A DNA stretch of 64,000 nt from Cellulomonas humilata (lineage in GTDB: Bacteria; Actinomycetota; Actinomycetes; Actinomycetales; Cellulomonadaceae), in the NCBI RefSeq assembly GCF_013359775.1, contig NZ_JABMCI010000065.1, positions 62,001 through 126,000 of the forward strand, given 5' to 3'. Below the pieces are notes generated by a model. That model did not search any database and was not told where the DNA came from. It saw only the letters and a program-made list of their open reading frames with translations. Of the stretch, positions 32,876 through 41,967 are shown piece by piece. A program made the translations under genes and the position numbers. Position 1 is the first letter of the stretch, and each line of letters opens with the position of its first letter.

Positions 32876-33561
32876 TCACCGCCGACCTCCAGCAGCTCGC
32901 CGAGCAGGCGGGCCGCGACCTCGAGGGCGCGCACCCCTCGGACATCCTGCGCTGGGCCGCGCAGACGTTCGGCACCGACCTGGTGCTGGCGTCCTCCATG
33001 GGCGACGAGGTGCTCGTGCACCTGGCCGCCGCGGCCGCGCCTGGCATCGACGTGATCTTCCTGGACACCGGCTACCACTTCGCCGAGACCCTGGGGACGC
33101 GCGACTACTACGCCGACTTCACGAACATCGCGCTCCGCACGATCCTGCCGCTGCGCACGGTCGCGGAGCAGGACGCCGAGCACGGTGAGAAGCTGCACGA
33201 CCGCGACCCCAACCTGTGCTGCGCCCTGCGCAAGGTGGAGCCGCTGGAGCGCGGTCTGGAGCCGTACACGGCGTGGATCACCGGCATGCGCCGCGAGGAC
33301 GCCCCGACCCGCACCGACATCACGGTCGTCGGCTGGGACGGCAAGCGCGGCAAGGTCAAGCTCAACCCCCTGGCCGCGTGGACGCAGGACGACGTGGACG
33401 GCTACGTCGAGGAGCACCACGTGGTGCTCAACCCCCTGCGCCAGGCCGGGTACGCCTCGATCGGTTGCGCCCCCTGCACGCGCGCCGTCGCCCCCGGTGA
33501 GGACCCGCGCGCCGGTCGCTGGTCGGGTACCTCCAAGATCGAATGCGGGTTGCACACATGA
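32872..33561 (+). CDS. cysH: adenylylsulfate (APS) reductase CysH
   Basis: 229 residues. Reduces APS to sulfite with thioredoxin. PP-loop-derived ASSMGDEVLVH, then the paired cysteines NLCCALRK and CAPCTR, the [4Fe-4S] ligand pattern that marks APS rather than PAPS reductases, and the C-terminal catalytic ECGLHT. Fits the absence of a separate cysC APS kinase here. GTG 32872 overlaps the zinc-ribbon stop. Followed by cysD with ATGA overlap. Confidence 0.95.
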   Translation: MITADLQQLAEQAGRDLEGAHPSDILRWAAQTFGTDLVLASSMGDEVLVHLAAAAAPGIDVIFLDTGYHFAETLGTRDYYADFTNIALRTILPLRTVAEQDAEHGEKLHDRDPNLCCALRKVEPLERGLEPYTAWITGMRREDAPTRTDITVVGWDGKRGKVKLNPLAAWTQDDVDGYVEEHHVVLNPLRQAGYASIGCAPCTRAVAPGEDPRAGRWSGTSKIECGLHT

Positions 33562-34460
33562 GCACGGTGACGCTGACGCAGCTGGATGCTCTGGAGTCCG
33601 AGGGCATCCACGTCATGCGCGAGGTGGCCGGCGAGTTCGAGCGCCCGGTGCTCCTGTTCAGCGGCGGCAAGGACTCGATCGTCATGCTGCACCTGGCCCG
33701 CAAGGCGTTCTGGCCGGCCCCCGTGCCGTTCGCGCTCATGCACGTGGACACCGGGCACAACTTCCCCGAGGTCATCGAGTACCGCGACCGCGTGGTGGCC
33801 GAGCACGGGCTGCGGCTCGTCGTGGCCAGCGTGCAGGACGCCATCGACGACGGTCGCGTGACCGAGCGCGCCGACGGGTCGCGCAACGCGCTCCAGACCG
33901 TGCCGCTGCTCGACGGAATCACCGCGCACAAGTTCGACGCGGTGTTCGGCGGGGGCCGTCGCGACGAGGAGAAGGCCCGGGCCAAGGAGCGGGTGTTCTC
34001 GCTGCGCGACGAGTTCGGCCAGTGGGACCCGCGCCGCCAGCGACCGGAGCTGTGGGACCTGTACAACGGCCGCCACAAGCCGGGCGAGCACGTGCGCGTC
34101 TTCCCCCTGTCCAACTGGACCGAGCTGGACGTGTGGCGCTACATCGAGCGCGAGCAGATCGAGCTGCCGGCCATCTACTACTCGCACCAGCGCGAGGTCT
34201 TCCAGCGCGACGGCATGTGGCTGGCGCCCGGCGGGTGGGGCGGCCCGCGCACCGGCGAGACGCTCCAGGTCCGCACGGTCCGGTACCGCACGGTCGGAGA
34301 CATGAGCTGCACCGGCGCGGTGGAGTCGACGGCGTCGACGATCCCCGAGGTCATCACCGAGGTGGGCGCCAGCCGCCTCACCGAGCGGGGAGCCACACGT
34401 GCCGACGACCGCGCGTCGGAAGCCGCGATGGAAGACCGCAAGCGCGAGGGCTACTTCTGA
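33558..34460 (+). CDS. cysD: sulfate adenylyltransferase subunit 2
   Basis: 300 residues, as in E. coli CysD (302). N-type ATP pyrophosphatase PP-loop LLFSGGKDSIVML, HVDTGHNFPE, GGGRRDEEKARAKERVFS, and the C-terminal SCTGAVES and EDRKREGYF, all highly conserved. With CysN forms APS from ATP and sulfate. Overlaps cysH (ATGA) and cysN (TGATG). Confidence 0.97.
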   Translation: MSTVTLTQLDALESEGIHVMREVAGEFERPVLLFSGGKDSIVMLHLARKAFWPAPVPFALMHVDTGHNFPEVIEYRDRVVAEHGLRLVVASVQDAIDDGRVTERADGSRNALQTVPLLDGITAHKFDAVFGGGRRDEEKARAKERVFSLRDEFGQWDPRRQRPELWDLYNGRHKPGEHVRVFPLSNWTELDVWRYIEREQIELPAIYYSHQREVFQRDGMWLAPGGWGGPRTGETLQVRTVRYRTVGDMSCTGAVESTASTIPEVITEVGASRLTERGATRADDRASEAAMEDRKREGYF

Positions 34461-35890
34461 TGGGCACGGCGTCAGCAACGATCGAGGAGACCGCCACGGT
34501 GACCGAGCACGCGACGCGGGACCTCCTGCGCCTGGCCACGGCCGGATCCGTCGACGACGGCAAGAGCACCCTGATCGGCCGGCTGCTGTACGACACCAAG
34601 TCGGTGCTGGCGGACCAGCTGAGTGCGGTCGAGGCGGCGACGCTGGCCCGCGGCGGCGGCGACGTCGACCTGGCCCTGCTGACCGACGGCCTGCGTGCCG
34701 AGCGCGAGCAGGGCATCACGATCGACGTGGCGTACCGGTACTTCTCCACCGCCACCCGCGCCTTCGTGCTCGCCGACACCCCGGGGCACGTGCAGTACAC
34801 GCGGAACATGGTCACCGGTGCGTCCACCGCGGAGCTGGCGATCGTGCTGGTCGACGCGCGCAAGGGCGTCCTGGAGCAGACCCGCCGGCACGCGACGATC
34901 ACGGCCCTCCTGCGGGTGCCGCACGTGGTGCTCGCCGTGAACAAGATGGACCTGGTCGACTTCGACGAGGCCACCTTCCGCGCCATCGCCGACGAGTTCA
35001 CCGCCTACGCCGCTGGGCTCGGCGTCCCGGACATCACCGCAGTCCCGCTCTCGGCCCTGGCCGGGGACAACGTGGTGGACCGCTCCACGCGGACATCCTG
35101 GTACGACGGACCGACGCTGCTCGAGCACCTCGAGTCGGTCGAGGTCGGCCGCGACGCCCTCTCCGAGCCGTTCCGGTTCCCCGTGCAGGTGGTCATCCGG
35201 CCGCGCACCGCGGAGCACCCCGACTACCGCGGGTACGCGGGCCGGGTGGCGTCCGGGGTCGTGTCCGTGGGCGACGAGGTCACCGTCCTGCCGTCGGGCA
35301 AGCGGAGCACGGTCGTCGGCATCGACACGTTCGACGGCCCGCTCACCGAGGCGCACGCGCCGCAGTCCGTCACGCTCCGGCTGGCCGACGACGTGGACGT
35401 GGCCCGCGGGGACGTCCTCGTGCCGACCGCCGAGACGGTCGCGCTGGGGTCCGACCTGGAGGGCACCGTCTGCTGGCTGGCGGAGAAGCGGAGCGTCCTG
35501 GGCGCACGCCTCCTGGTCCGCGTCGGCACCCGGACGGTCCGGGCGCTGCTGCGCGAGGTCAACGCCCGGCTCGACGTGGACAGCCTCACGGTCGAGGCCT
35601 GGGACGGCGTGGACACCCTGAACGCGGTCGACGCCACCGACACGTCCTCGGACATCCCGCCGCGGGCGCTCACCCTCAACGCCATCGGCCGGGTCAAGCT
35701 CCGGCTGGCCGAGCCGATCGTGCTGGACGAGTACGCGACGCACCGGCGGACCGGCGGGTTCCTGCTGGTCGACCCGGCGGACGGCACCACGCTGGCCGCA
35801 GGGATGATCGGCGCGACGCTGCTCGACCGCCTGACGTCGACCACGGCGGCGCAGGACGACGACGACTGGTTCGCCGGGTCCGGGATATGA
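34460..35890 (+). CDS. cysN: sulfate adenylyltransferase subunit 1 (GTPase)
   Basis: 476 residues. EF-Tu-like GTPase: P-loop GSVDDGKST, switch region [24 protein letters not shown] and two beta-barrel domains. Ends without an APS-kinase extension, so it is CysN rather than a CysNC fusion, in agreement with the APS-reductase route. GTP hydrolysis drives APS formation by CysD. ATG 34460 shares one base with the cysD stop. Confidence 0.96.
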   Translation: MGTASATIEETATVTEHATRDLLRLATAGSVDDGKSTLIGRLLYDTKSVLADQLSAVEAATLARGGGDVDLALLTDGLRAEREQGITIDVAYRYFSTATRAFVLADTPGHVQYTRNMVTGASTAELAIVLVDARKGVLEQTRRHATITALLRVPHVVLAVNKMDLVDFDEATFRAIADEFTAYAAGLGVPDITAVPLSALAGDNVVDRSTRTSWYDGPTLLEHLESVEVGRDALSEPFRFPVQVVIRPRTAEHPDYRGYAGRVASGVVSVGDEVTVLPSGKRSTVVGIDTFDGPLTEAHAPQSVTLRLADDVDVARGDVLVPTAETVALGSDLEGTVCWLAEKRSVLGARLLVRVGTRTVRALLREVNARLDVDSLTVEAWDGVDTLNAVDATDTSSDIPPRALTLNAIGRVKLRLAEPIVLDEYATHRRTGGFLLVDPADGTTLAAGMIGATLLDRLTSTTAAQDDDDWFAGSGI

Positions 35891-37083
35891 GCACACCCCA
35901 GCACCCCCTGCTGCTCGACCTGGCCGAACGACGCGTGGTCGTCGTCGGCGGCGGACCGGTGGCGGCCCGCCGCGCCGGCCGGCTGGTCGAGGACGGCGCG
36001 GACGTGCTCGTCGTCGCACCCGCACTCTGCGAGGACCTCGCAGAGCTCGCCTCCGCCGGGCGCGTGACCTGGCGTGCGCGGGAGTACCTGACCACGGACC
36101 TGGACGGTGCCTGGCTGGTCCACACCGCGACGGGTGAGCGGACGGTCGACGACGCTGTCGCTGCGGACGCCGAGGCGTCCCGGCTGTGGTGCGTGCGGGC
36201 GGACGACGCGAGCGCGTCCAGCGCCTGGACCCCCGCGGTCGCGCGCTCCGGTGACGTCACGGTCGCCGTCGGCGCCGGCGGGGACCCGCGCCGGGCCGTC
36301 GCACTCCGCAATGCCATCGCCCTCCTGCTGGACGTCGGTGACCTTCCCCTGCGCCACCACCGCCCGACGACCGGGCACGTCACGCTGGTCGGCGGAGGCC
36401 CCGGCGATCCCGGGCTCATCACCACCCGGGGACGCCGCGCGCTGGCCGAGGCCGACGTCGTCGTCGTCGACCGGCTGGCCCCGCGGGCGCTGCTCGCCGA
36501 GCTGGATCCGGCGGTGGAGATCATCGAGGCCGGCAAGTCCCCCCACGCGCACACGCTGACGCAGACCGAGATCAACGCCGTCCTGGTCGAGCGCGCCCAG
36601 GCCGGCCGCCGTGTCGTGCGGCTCAAGGGCGGCGACTCGTTCGTGCTCGGGCGCGGCGGCGAGGAGGTGCTCGCGTGCCTCTCCGCGGGAGTCCCCGTCG
36701 AGGTCGTCCCGGGAGTGACCAGCGCGCTCGCCGTGCCGGCGGCCGCGGGCATCCCGGTCACGCACCGCGGGATGGCCCGCCAGGTCACCATCCTGTCCGC
36801 GCACGACACGGCCCCCGACTGGGCCACCCTGGCGCGCCTCGACGGCACGCTCGTCCTGCTCATGGGAGTCGCGCAGCTGCCCTCGCACACGCGCGCGCTC
36901 CTGGCGCACGGCAAGGACCCCGGCACCCCCGTCGCGATCATCGAGAACGGCACCTTGCCCGGGCAGCGCACCACGGTCGGGACGCTGGCCGACATCGCGG
37001 ACCGGGCCCGGGAGCGTGGCGTCGGCAACCCGGCCGTCGTCGTCATCGGGGACGTCGCGGCGCTGGCGGACGTCCTGGCCTAG
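35887..37083 (+). CDS. cysG: siroheme synthase (CysG-type fusion)
   Basis: 398 residues. N-terminal precorrin-2 dehydrogenase/ferrochelatase domain ([29 protein letters not shown]) followed from about 160 by uroporphyrinogen-III C-methyltransferase ([57 protein letters not shown]). Supplies siroheme for the sulfite reductase of the same operon. Shorter than E. coli CysG (457), mostly in the N-terminal part. ATGA overlap with cysN; its TAG forms part of a -10-like hexamer for the next gene. Confidence 0.94.
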   Translation: MSTPQHPLLLDLAERRVVVVGGGPVAARRAGRLVEDGADVLVVAPALCEDLAELASAGRVTWRAREYLTTDLDGAWLVHTATGERTVDDAVAADAEASRLWCVRADDASASSAWTPAVARSGDVTVAVGAGGDPRRAVALRNAIALLLDVGDLPLRHHRPTTGHVTLVGGGPGDPGLITTRGRRALAEADVVVVDRLAPRALLAELDPAVEIIEAGKSPHAHTLTQTEINAVLVERAQAGRRVVRLKGGDSFVLGRGGEEVLACLSAGVPVEVVPGVTSALAVPAAAGIPVTHRGMARQVTILSAHDTAPDWATLARLDGTLVLLMGVAQLPSHTRALLAHGKDPGTPVAIIENGTLPGQRTTVGTLADIADRARERGVGNPAVVVIGDVAALADVLA

Positions 37084-37086
37084 GTT
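37081..37086 (+). promoter_or_regulatory. internal leaderless-type -10 before the RibD_C gene
   Basis: TAGGTT, beginning with the cysG stop codon, and 7 bases to GTG 37094. The RibD_C gene can thus be expressed independently of the cysteine-controlled operon. Confidence 0.4.
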
Positions 37087-37093
37087 GGCGAGC

Positions 37094-37888
37094 GTGGCCG
37101 ACCTCCCCGCGCTCGACGTGCTCCTGCCGCACGACTCCCCCGTGCGCCACCTCGCCCCGCGGGACGACGAGGCCGAGCTCATGGCCCTGTTCGCGGACGC
37201 GCCGGCCGCCGGCGTGCACGTCCGCGCCAACATGGTGAGCACCGTCGACGGCGCCGCGACGGGGGCGAGTCGCGTGAGCGGCTCGATCAACGGTCCGGCC
37301 GACCTCCGCGTCTTCCGGGTGCTGCGCGCCCTGGCGGACGTCGTCCTGGTCGGCGCCGGCACCGCACGTGCGGAGCGCTATCCCCCGCTGGACGTGCCCG
37401 CCGAGCTGCGGGCCGCCCGTTCTGCGCTCGGTCGACCGGACGCCCTCGAGCTCGCGATCGTCACGGCCAGCGGCGAGCTCCCCGAGTCGCTGCTCGACAC
37501 GGACCGGCCGCCGCTCGTGCTCACCACGGCCTCGGCCCCCGCGCTGGACGGCCTGCGCGCGCGGATCGGCGCCGATCGCGTGATCGTCGCCGACGGTGCC
37601 GTGCCCGGTTCCGTCGACCCGCGCGCCGGCGTCGCCGCCCTGGGCGAGCGGGGTCTGCGGAACGTCCTGTCCGAGGGCGGCCCGACTCTCCTGGCCCAGC
37701 TGGTGGACGCGGACCTGGTCGACGAGCTCTGCCTCACGTGGAGCCCGCAGCTGGTCGGCGGGCCCGCCGGGCGGGTGACCCACCTGCCCACCTGGTTCGA
37801 GCCGGCGCGCCCGCTCACCCTCCGGCACCTGCTGCACGCGGACGGCGTGCTGCTGGGTCGCTGGCAGGTGGTTAGGCTCGGCGCGTGA
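37094..37888 (+). CDS. RibD C-terminal domain (DHFR-fold) reductase
   Basis: 264 residues. NMVSTVDGAATG, VFRVLRALADVVLVGAGTARAERY and LSEGGPTLLAQLVDADLVDEL are hallmarks of the RibD_C/pyrimidine reductase fold, which is dihydrofolate-reductase-like and NADPH-dependent. There is no deaminase domain and no other rib gene nearby, so it is likely a stand-alone reductase of unknown substrate. GTG 37094 is chosen; no Shine-Dalgarno, leaderless-type hexamer 7 bases upstream. Confidence 0.85.
   Translation: MADLPALDVLLPHDSPVRHLAPRDDEAELMALFADAPAAGVHVRANMVSTVDGAATGASRVSGSINGPADLRVFRVLRALADVVLVGAGTARAERYPPLDVPAELRAARSALGRPDALELAIVTASGELPESLLDTDRPPLVLTTASAPALDGLRARIGADRVIVADGAVPGSVDPRAGVAALGERGLRNVLSEGGPTLLAQLVDADLVDELCLTWSPQLVGGPAGRVTHLPTWFEPARPLTLRHLLHADGVLLGRWQVVRLGA
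37873..37878 (+). promoter_or_regulatory. internal leaderless-type -10 before the 161-aa gene
   Basis: TAGGCT with 6 bases to GTG 37885, lying inside the end of the RibD_C gene. Perfect TANNNT match. Confidence 0.4.
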
Positions 37889-38370
37889 CCGACACGATCA
37901 TCGTCCTCACGGAGGACACCCTGGCCAGCGCCGACGTCGAGAAGCTCCTCGCCCTGCACGAGGGCGAGACGTACGCGTACCGCGTGCTCGTCCCGGCGGA
38001 CACCGACCGGCCCCTCGTCTCCACCATCATCGACAACCTCAGTCTCGGTGAGCTCAAGGAGGCCTGGAACCGTGCGATCGGCAAGGAGCCGACCCACCAC
38101 GAGGCGCGGGCCACCGCGGACGAGCAGCTGACCGGCAGCATCGCGGCGTTCGCCGCGGCCGGTCGCGCGGCCACCGGCTCCGTCGTCGAGGACGACCCGC
38201 TGCCCGCCCTGAAGTCCGCCGTCGCGGACGGGGACGTGGTCGAGGTCGCCGTGGTGACCTACCCGCACGCGGTCGAGGACACGTTCCACCGTGACTGGGC
38301 GTCCCGCGCCCGCGAGGAGCTCCAGGTCCCGGTGCTCCACCTGTACGCGGGCACCAGCGAGCTGGGCTGA
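37885..38370 (+). CDS. 161-aa conserved-looking protein, function unknown
   Basis: Soluble alpha/beta protein with alternating strands and helices (IIVLTEDTLASADVEKLLALH; YRVLVPADTD; VVEVAVVTYPHAVED; ELQVPVLHLYAG). The pattern and length recall a universal-stress-like Rossmann fold but the ATP-binding G-2x-G-9x-G motif is not evident. GTG 37885 overlaps the RibD_C stop (GTGA). Last gene of the rightward run; a strong terminator hairpin follows after 11 bases. Confidence 0.7.
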   Translation: MTDTIIVLTEDTLASADVEKLLALHEGETYAYRVLVPADTDRPLVSTIIDNLSLGELKEAWNRAIGKEPTHHEARATADEQLTGSIAAFAAAGRAATGSVVEDDPLPALKSAVADGDVVEVAVVTYPHAVEDTFHRDWASRAREELQVPVLHLYAGTSELG

Positions 38371-38381
38371 GCCCTGGCGCA

Positions 38382-38418
38382 CGAGAGGCCGGCACCCGAC
38401 TGGGGTGCCGGCCTCTCG
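38382..38418. terminator. bidirectional intrinsic terminator (16-bp perfect stem)
   Basis: Arms 38382-38397 and 38403-38418 are perfectly complementary (CGAGAGGCCGGCACCC in the first arm) with a 5-base loop, between the convergent 161-aa gene and the ATP-grasp gene. There is no T-tract, common for actinobacterial hairpin terminators. It is the strongest hairpin I see in the window. Confidence 0.85.
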
Positions 38419-38425
38419 CACGTGG

Positions 38426-39658
38426 TCAGAAGCCCGTCGACGTGACCTCCGGGTAGTACCGGCGGAACTTGCGGACCTGGTTGACCAGCGCCATCCACAC
38501 GTACAGGCGTCGGCGCGGTGACAGGTCCCCGCGGTACTGCAGCGGGCGGGCCACAGCCTTCGCCTGGATCAGCCGGCGCACCCGAGCGGCCAGCTCGGGA
38601 TCGCGCACGTAGCGCAGCAGCAGGCGGTTCGGGACGACCGAGTAGAGGATCTCCTTGTCCACCACGACCGGCGGCACGGATCGGCCCTCGACGGCGTCCT
38701 CGACCACGAACCGCATCGGGTTGGCCCCCGCGGCGGTGACGTAGTAGTTGTTGCGGCCGATCCGCGGGTTGACCTCGAAGAACCGGAACGCACCCGTGCG
38801 CGGGTCCACCTTGACGTCGAAGTTGGCGAAGCCGCGGTACCCGGTCGACGCGAGGAACGTCCGCGCCTGCTCGAGCATCGCGTCGTCGCGGGTGGTGATC
38901 ATCGCCGCCGGGTTGCCGAGCCCGGACGGGGTGTGCTCCTCGAGCAGCACGTGCGCCGAGCACAGCAGGGTGATCTCACCGTGCGTGTCCACGTACGCGG
39001 TGATGGACCGCATCTGGGTGTCGTCGCCGGGCACCAGCTCCTGCACGACGAACCGGCCGCGGAAACCGGCCCCGCGCAGCGCGCCCCAGAGCCAGGTCAG
39101 CTCCTCGGGCGTCGCGATCTCGAAGACCTTCTTCTTGCCCTCGAACTCGACGTCCTGGTAGTCCGCGCTGCTGGCCGCCTTGGCGATCAGCGGGTACTCC
39201 AGGTCGACGGGTGCGGCCCCCCACGGCTCGGAGCCGAACTCCTGCACGATCGTGCGCGGCACGGAGAGGCCGAGGTCCGTGCAGATCTCCGCGAACGTGG
39301 CTTTGTCGGAGATCCGGTCGAGCAGGTGCTCGGACAGGAACGGGACCACGTAGTACTGCTCGAGCAGCGCGCGGTGCTGGACGACCACGCGGACCAGCCA
39401 GTCCGAGTTGGCCATGAGCAGCAGCCGGCTGTCGGGGTTGGCCTTCGCGACCTCGACCAGCCGGTCCACCAGCTGGCGGGGGTCGTGACCGTCCGCGACG
39501 ATCTCGTGCCGGACGATGCGCGAGTGCGCCACCGGACCGAGCGCCGCACCGGCCACGACCACCGACGTGACGCCGTAGGCCTCGTGGAACGAGCGGGCCA
39601 GGGCGTACACGCCGATGTCGGCGCCGAGGATGACGGGCTGCAGCGGGGTCCCGCTCAC
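38426..39658 (-). CDS. ATP-grasp carboxylate-amine ligase
   Basis: 410 residues. N-terminal Rossmann-like preATP-grasp domain (VILGADIGVYALARSFHEAYG), then ATP-grasp: YPLIAKAASSADYQ (ATP-binding lysine), VVQELVPGDDTQMR and FEVNPRIGRNNYYVTAAG (metal-binding Glu/Asn). It forms an amide or ester from an acyl phosphate; substrate not evident. Family includes D-aspartate ligases that build peptidoglycan cross-bridges, attractive because cellulomonads carry D-Asp or D-Glu bridges, but that link is inference. GTG 39658 overlaps the gnd stop (GTGA). Confidence 0.82.
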   Translation of the reverse strand: MSGTPLQPVILGADIGVYALARSFHEAYGVTSVVVAGAALGPVAHSRIVRHEIVADGHDPRQLVDRLVEVAKANPDSRLLLMANSDWLVRVVVQHRALLEQYYVVPFLSEHLLDRISDKATFAEICTDLGLSVPRTIVQEFGSEPWGAAPVDLEYPLIAKAASSADYQDVEFEGKKKVFEIATPEELTWLWGALRGAGFRGRFVVQELVPGDDTQMRSITAYVDTHGEITLLCSAHVLLEEHTPSGLGNPAAMITTRDDAMLEQARTFLASTGYRGFANFDVKVDPRTGAFRFFEVNPRIGRNNYYVTAAGANPMRFVVEDAVEGRSVPPVVVDKEILYSVVPNRLLLRYVRDPELAARVRRLIQAKAVARPLQYRGDLSPRRRLYVWMALVNQVRKFRRYYPEVTSTGF

Positions 39659-41109
39659 GCGGTCTGCTCGGTGCGGTCGCCGGACCACTCGGTGTGGAAC
39701 GTGCCGTCGCGGTCGGTGCGGCGGTAGGTGTGCGCGCCGAAGAAGTCGCGCTGCGCCTGGATCAGGGCGGCCGGCAGCCGCTCGGCCCGGACGCCGTCGT
39801 AGTAGGACAGGGACGACGCGAACGCCGGGGTGGGCACACCGTGCAGCGCCGCGCCGGCCACGATGCGGCGCCATGCGGCCACGCCGTTGCCGACCGCGCC
39901 GGTGAAGTACTCGTCGGCCAGCAGCAGGGGCAGGTTGGCGTCGCGCTCGTAGGCCTCGGTGATGCGGTTGAGGAACCGGGCGCGGATGATGCAGCCACCA
40001 CGCCAGATGCGGGCCATGGCGCCGCGGTCGATGTCCCAGCCGAACTCGGCGCTGGCCGCGGCGATCTGGTCGAAGCCCTGGGAGTACGCGACCACCTTGG
40101 AGGCGTACAGGGCCAGGCGCACGTCCTCGATGAACGCGTCGCGGTCGGTGACGTCCCACTCGGAGGTGTGGGCCTGCAGGACGCCGACGGCGGCGGACCG
40201 CTGCGGCACCGAGCCGGACAGCGCGCGGGCGAACGTGGCCTCCGCGATGCCGGTGATCGGCACCCCCAGGTCCAGACCGTTCTGCACGGTCCAGCGCCCG
40301 GTGCCCTTCTGCTCGGCCTGGTCGAGCACGATGTCGACGAATGCCGATCCCGTCTCGGCGTCCACGTGCTGCAGGACGTCGGCGGTGATCTCGATGAGGA
40401 ACGACTCGAGGTCGCCCGTGTTCCACTCGGCGAAGATCTGCCCGATCTCCGCGGCGGAGGCACCCAGCCCCTGGCGCAGCAGGTCGTAGGCCTCGGCGAT
40501 GAGCTGCATGTCGGCGTACTCGATGCCGTTGTGCACCATCTTCACGAAGTGCCCGGCGCCGTCCGGCCCGACGTAGGTGCAGCAGGGCACCCCGTCGACC
40601 TTGGCCGAGATCTTCTCCAGGATCGGGCCGAGGGACTCGTAGGACTCCTTGGTGCCGCCGGGCATGATCGACGGGCCGAGCAGCGCGCCCTCCTCGCCAC
40701 CCGAGACACCGGACCCGACGAAGTGCAGACCCTTCTCGCGCAGCGCGCCCTCACGCCGGATGGTGTCGGGGAAGTGCGCGTTCCCGGCGTCGACGACGAT
40801 GTCGCCCTCCTCCAGGAACGGCACCAGCTCGTCGATGACCGCGTCCGTGGGGCCGCCCGCCTTGACCATGACGACGATCTTGCGCGGCCGGGCCAGCGAC
40901 GCGACGAAGTCCTCCACCGACTCCGACGCCACGAACGTGCCCTCGTCGCCGTGGTCCGCCACGAGCGACTCGGTCTTGGCGTAGGAGCGGTTGTGGATCG
41001 CCACCGTGTACCCGTTGCGCGCGAAGTTCCGGGCCAGGTTGCGGCCCATCACCGCCAGTCCCGTGACGCCGATCTGCGCGGTTCCGGTGGCGGTTCCTGA
41101 GGCAACCAT
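39655..41109 (-). CDS. gnd: 6-phosphogluconate dehydrogenase, decarboxylating
   Basis: 484 residues, homodimeric long-chain type. NADP-binding IGVTGLAVMGRNLARN at the N-terminus; substrate signature GSGVSGGEEGALLGPSIMPGG; catalytic Lys in HFVKMVHNGIEYADMQLI. Makes ribulose-5-phosphate, CO2 and NADPH in the oxidative pentose-phosphate pathway. ATG 41109 has AAGGAG 9 bases upstream. Co-translated with the ATP-grasp ligase downstream. Confidence 0.97.
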   Translation of the reverse strand: MVASGTATGTAQIGVTGLAVMGRNLARNFARNGYTVAIHNRSYAKTESLVADHGDEGTFVASESVEDFVASLARPRKIVVMVKAGGPTDAVIDELVPFLEEGDIVVDAGNAHFPDTIRREGALREKGLHFVGSGVSGGEEGALLGPSIMPGGTKESYESLGPILEKISAKVDGVPCCTYVGPDGAGHFVKMVHNGIEYADMQLIAEAYDLLRQGLGASAAEIGQIFAEWNTGDLESFLIEITADVLQHVDAETGSAFVDIVLDQAEQKGTGRWTVQNGLDLGVPITGIAEATFARALSGSVPQRSAAVGVLQAHTSEWDVTDRDAFIEDVRLALYASKVVAYSQGFDQIAAASAEFGWDIDRGAMARIWRGGCIIRARFLNRITEAYERDANLPLLLADEYFTGAVGNGVAAWRRIVAGAALHGVPTPAFASSLSYYDGVRAERLPAALIQAQRDFFGAHTYRRTDRDGTFHTEWSGDRTEQTA

Positions 41110-41234
41110 GCGGGAGAGCTCCTTCGATCGGCGGCCGGCGCGTGCCACGTCCACGACGGCGGCGGAGCAGGTGCGGGGCACGAGCGGCGGCAGGTCGGGT
41201 GCGGCGGCATCCGGGGTTTCTGGGTGCGCGGGCC

Positions 41235-41240
41235 AGCCTA
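41235..41240 (-). promoter_or_regulatory. candidate -10 for gnd
   Basis: TAGGCT reading leftwards; predicted start near 41228 and a leader of about 120 bases with the gnd ribosome-binding site. The rest of the 202-base divergent gap (41110-41311) shows no other recognisable element besides the DUF3000 promoter. Confidence 0.35.
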
Positions 41241-41298
41241 GTCCGGTGCGGCGGAGACGGGCGCGGCGTGCCGGACGCCGAGACGGACCCCCCGTGCG

Positions 41299-41304
41299 TA
41301 CGCT
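41299..41304 (+). promoter_or_regulatory. leaderless-type -10 for the DUF3000 gene
   Basis: TACGCT (TANNNT) and 7 bases to GTG 41312, without Shine-Dalgarno. Confidence 0.45.
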
Positions 41305-41311
41305 CCACTGC

Positions 41312-41896
41312 GTGACACCCGCCGGTCCAGAGGACGTCCCCGTCGAGTTCGTCAGCGCGCTGCGTTCGTTGCGCCGGGTGACCGTCCGCCCCGAGGTGAT
41401 CCTCGACGAGGTGCCGGGGCCGGCACGCATCGCACCGTTCTCCGCGGCGCTCACCGCCGAGGTGCGCACCGCCCGCCGGTCGGTCGCCGCGTCCGAGCTG
41501 GCGTCCGGACGCTTCGTCGTCCTGTACGACCCGGCGGGCCAGGAGGCCTGGGACGGCCACTTCCGGCTGGTCACGCTGGTGCGGGCGACGCTCGAGGCCG
41601 AGGTCGGCGCCGACCCGATGCTGGCCGAGGTGGCCTGGACCTGGTTCACGGACGCGCTCGAGGAGTCCGGTCTCGACGCGCACGCCGCCGGCGGCACGGT
41701 CACCCGGGTGCTGTCGCAGAGCTTCGGTGCGCTGGAGCGCCGCTCCGAGCAGACCGAGCTGGAGATCCGCGCCTCGTGGACGGCCGCCGACGAGGATCTC
41801 GGTCCGCACCTGCAGGCCTGGGGGACCCTCCTGTGCACCGCAGCCGGTCTCGAACCCCTGCCCGAGGGCGTCGTCGCCTTCGGGCCGAGACGCTGA
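41312..41896 (+). CDS. DUF3000 domain protein
   Basis: 194 residues, soluble. I recognise the actinobacterial DUF3000 protein by FVSALRSLRRVTVRPEV, VLYDPAGQEAWDGHFRLVTLVRATLEAE and AWTWFTDALEE, and by its neighbours: DUF3000, LuxR-type regulator and RNase D are clustered in many actinobacteria. Function unknown. GTG 41312 appears leaderless. Confidence 0.85.
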   Translation: MTPAGPEDVPVEFVSALRSLRRVTVRPEVILDEVPGPARIAPFSAALTAEVRTARRSVAASELASGRFVVLYDPAGQEAWDGHFRLVTLVRATLEAEVGADPMLAEVAWTWFTDALEESGLDAHAAGGTVTRVLSQSFGALERRSEQTELEIRASWTAADEDLGPHLQAWGTLLCTAAGLEPLPEGVVAFGPRR

Positions 41897-41967
41897 ACAC
41901 CAGCCCGGGGGGGCACGCGCGACGCAACCGCCTCAAGTCACCAGGTCATGGTGCCGATGACTCGCCT

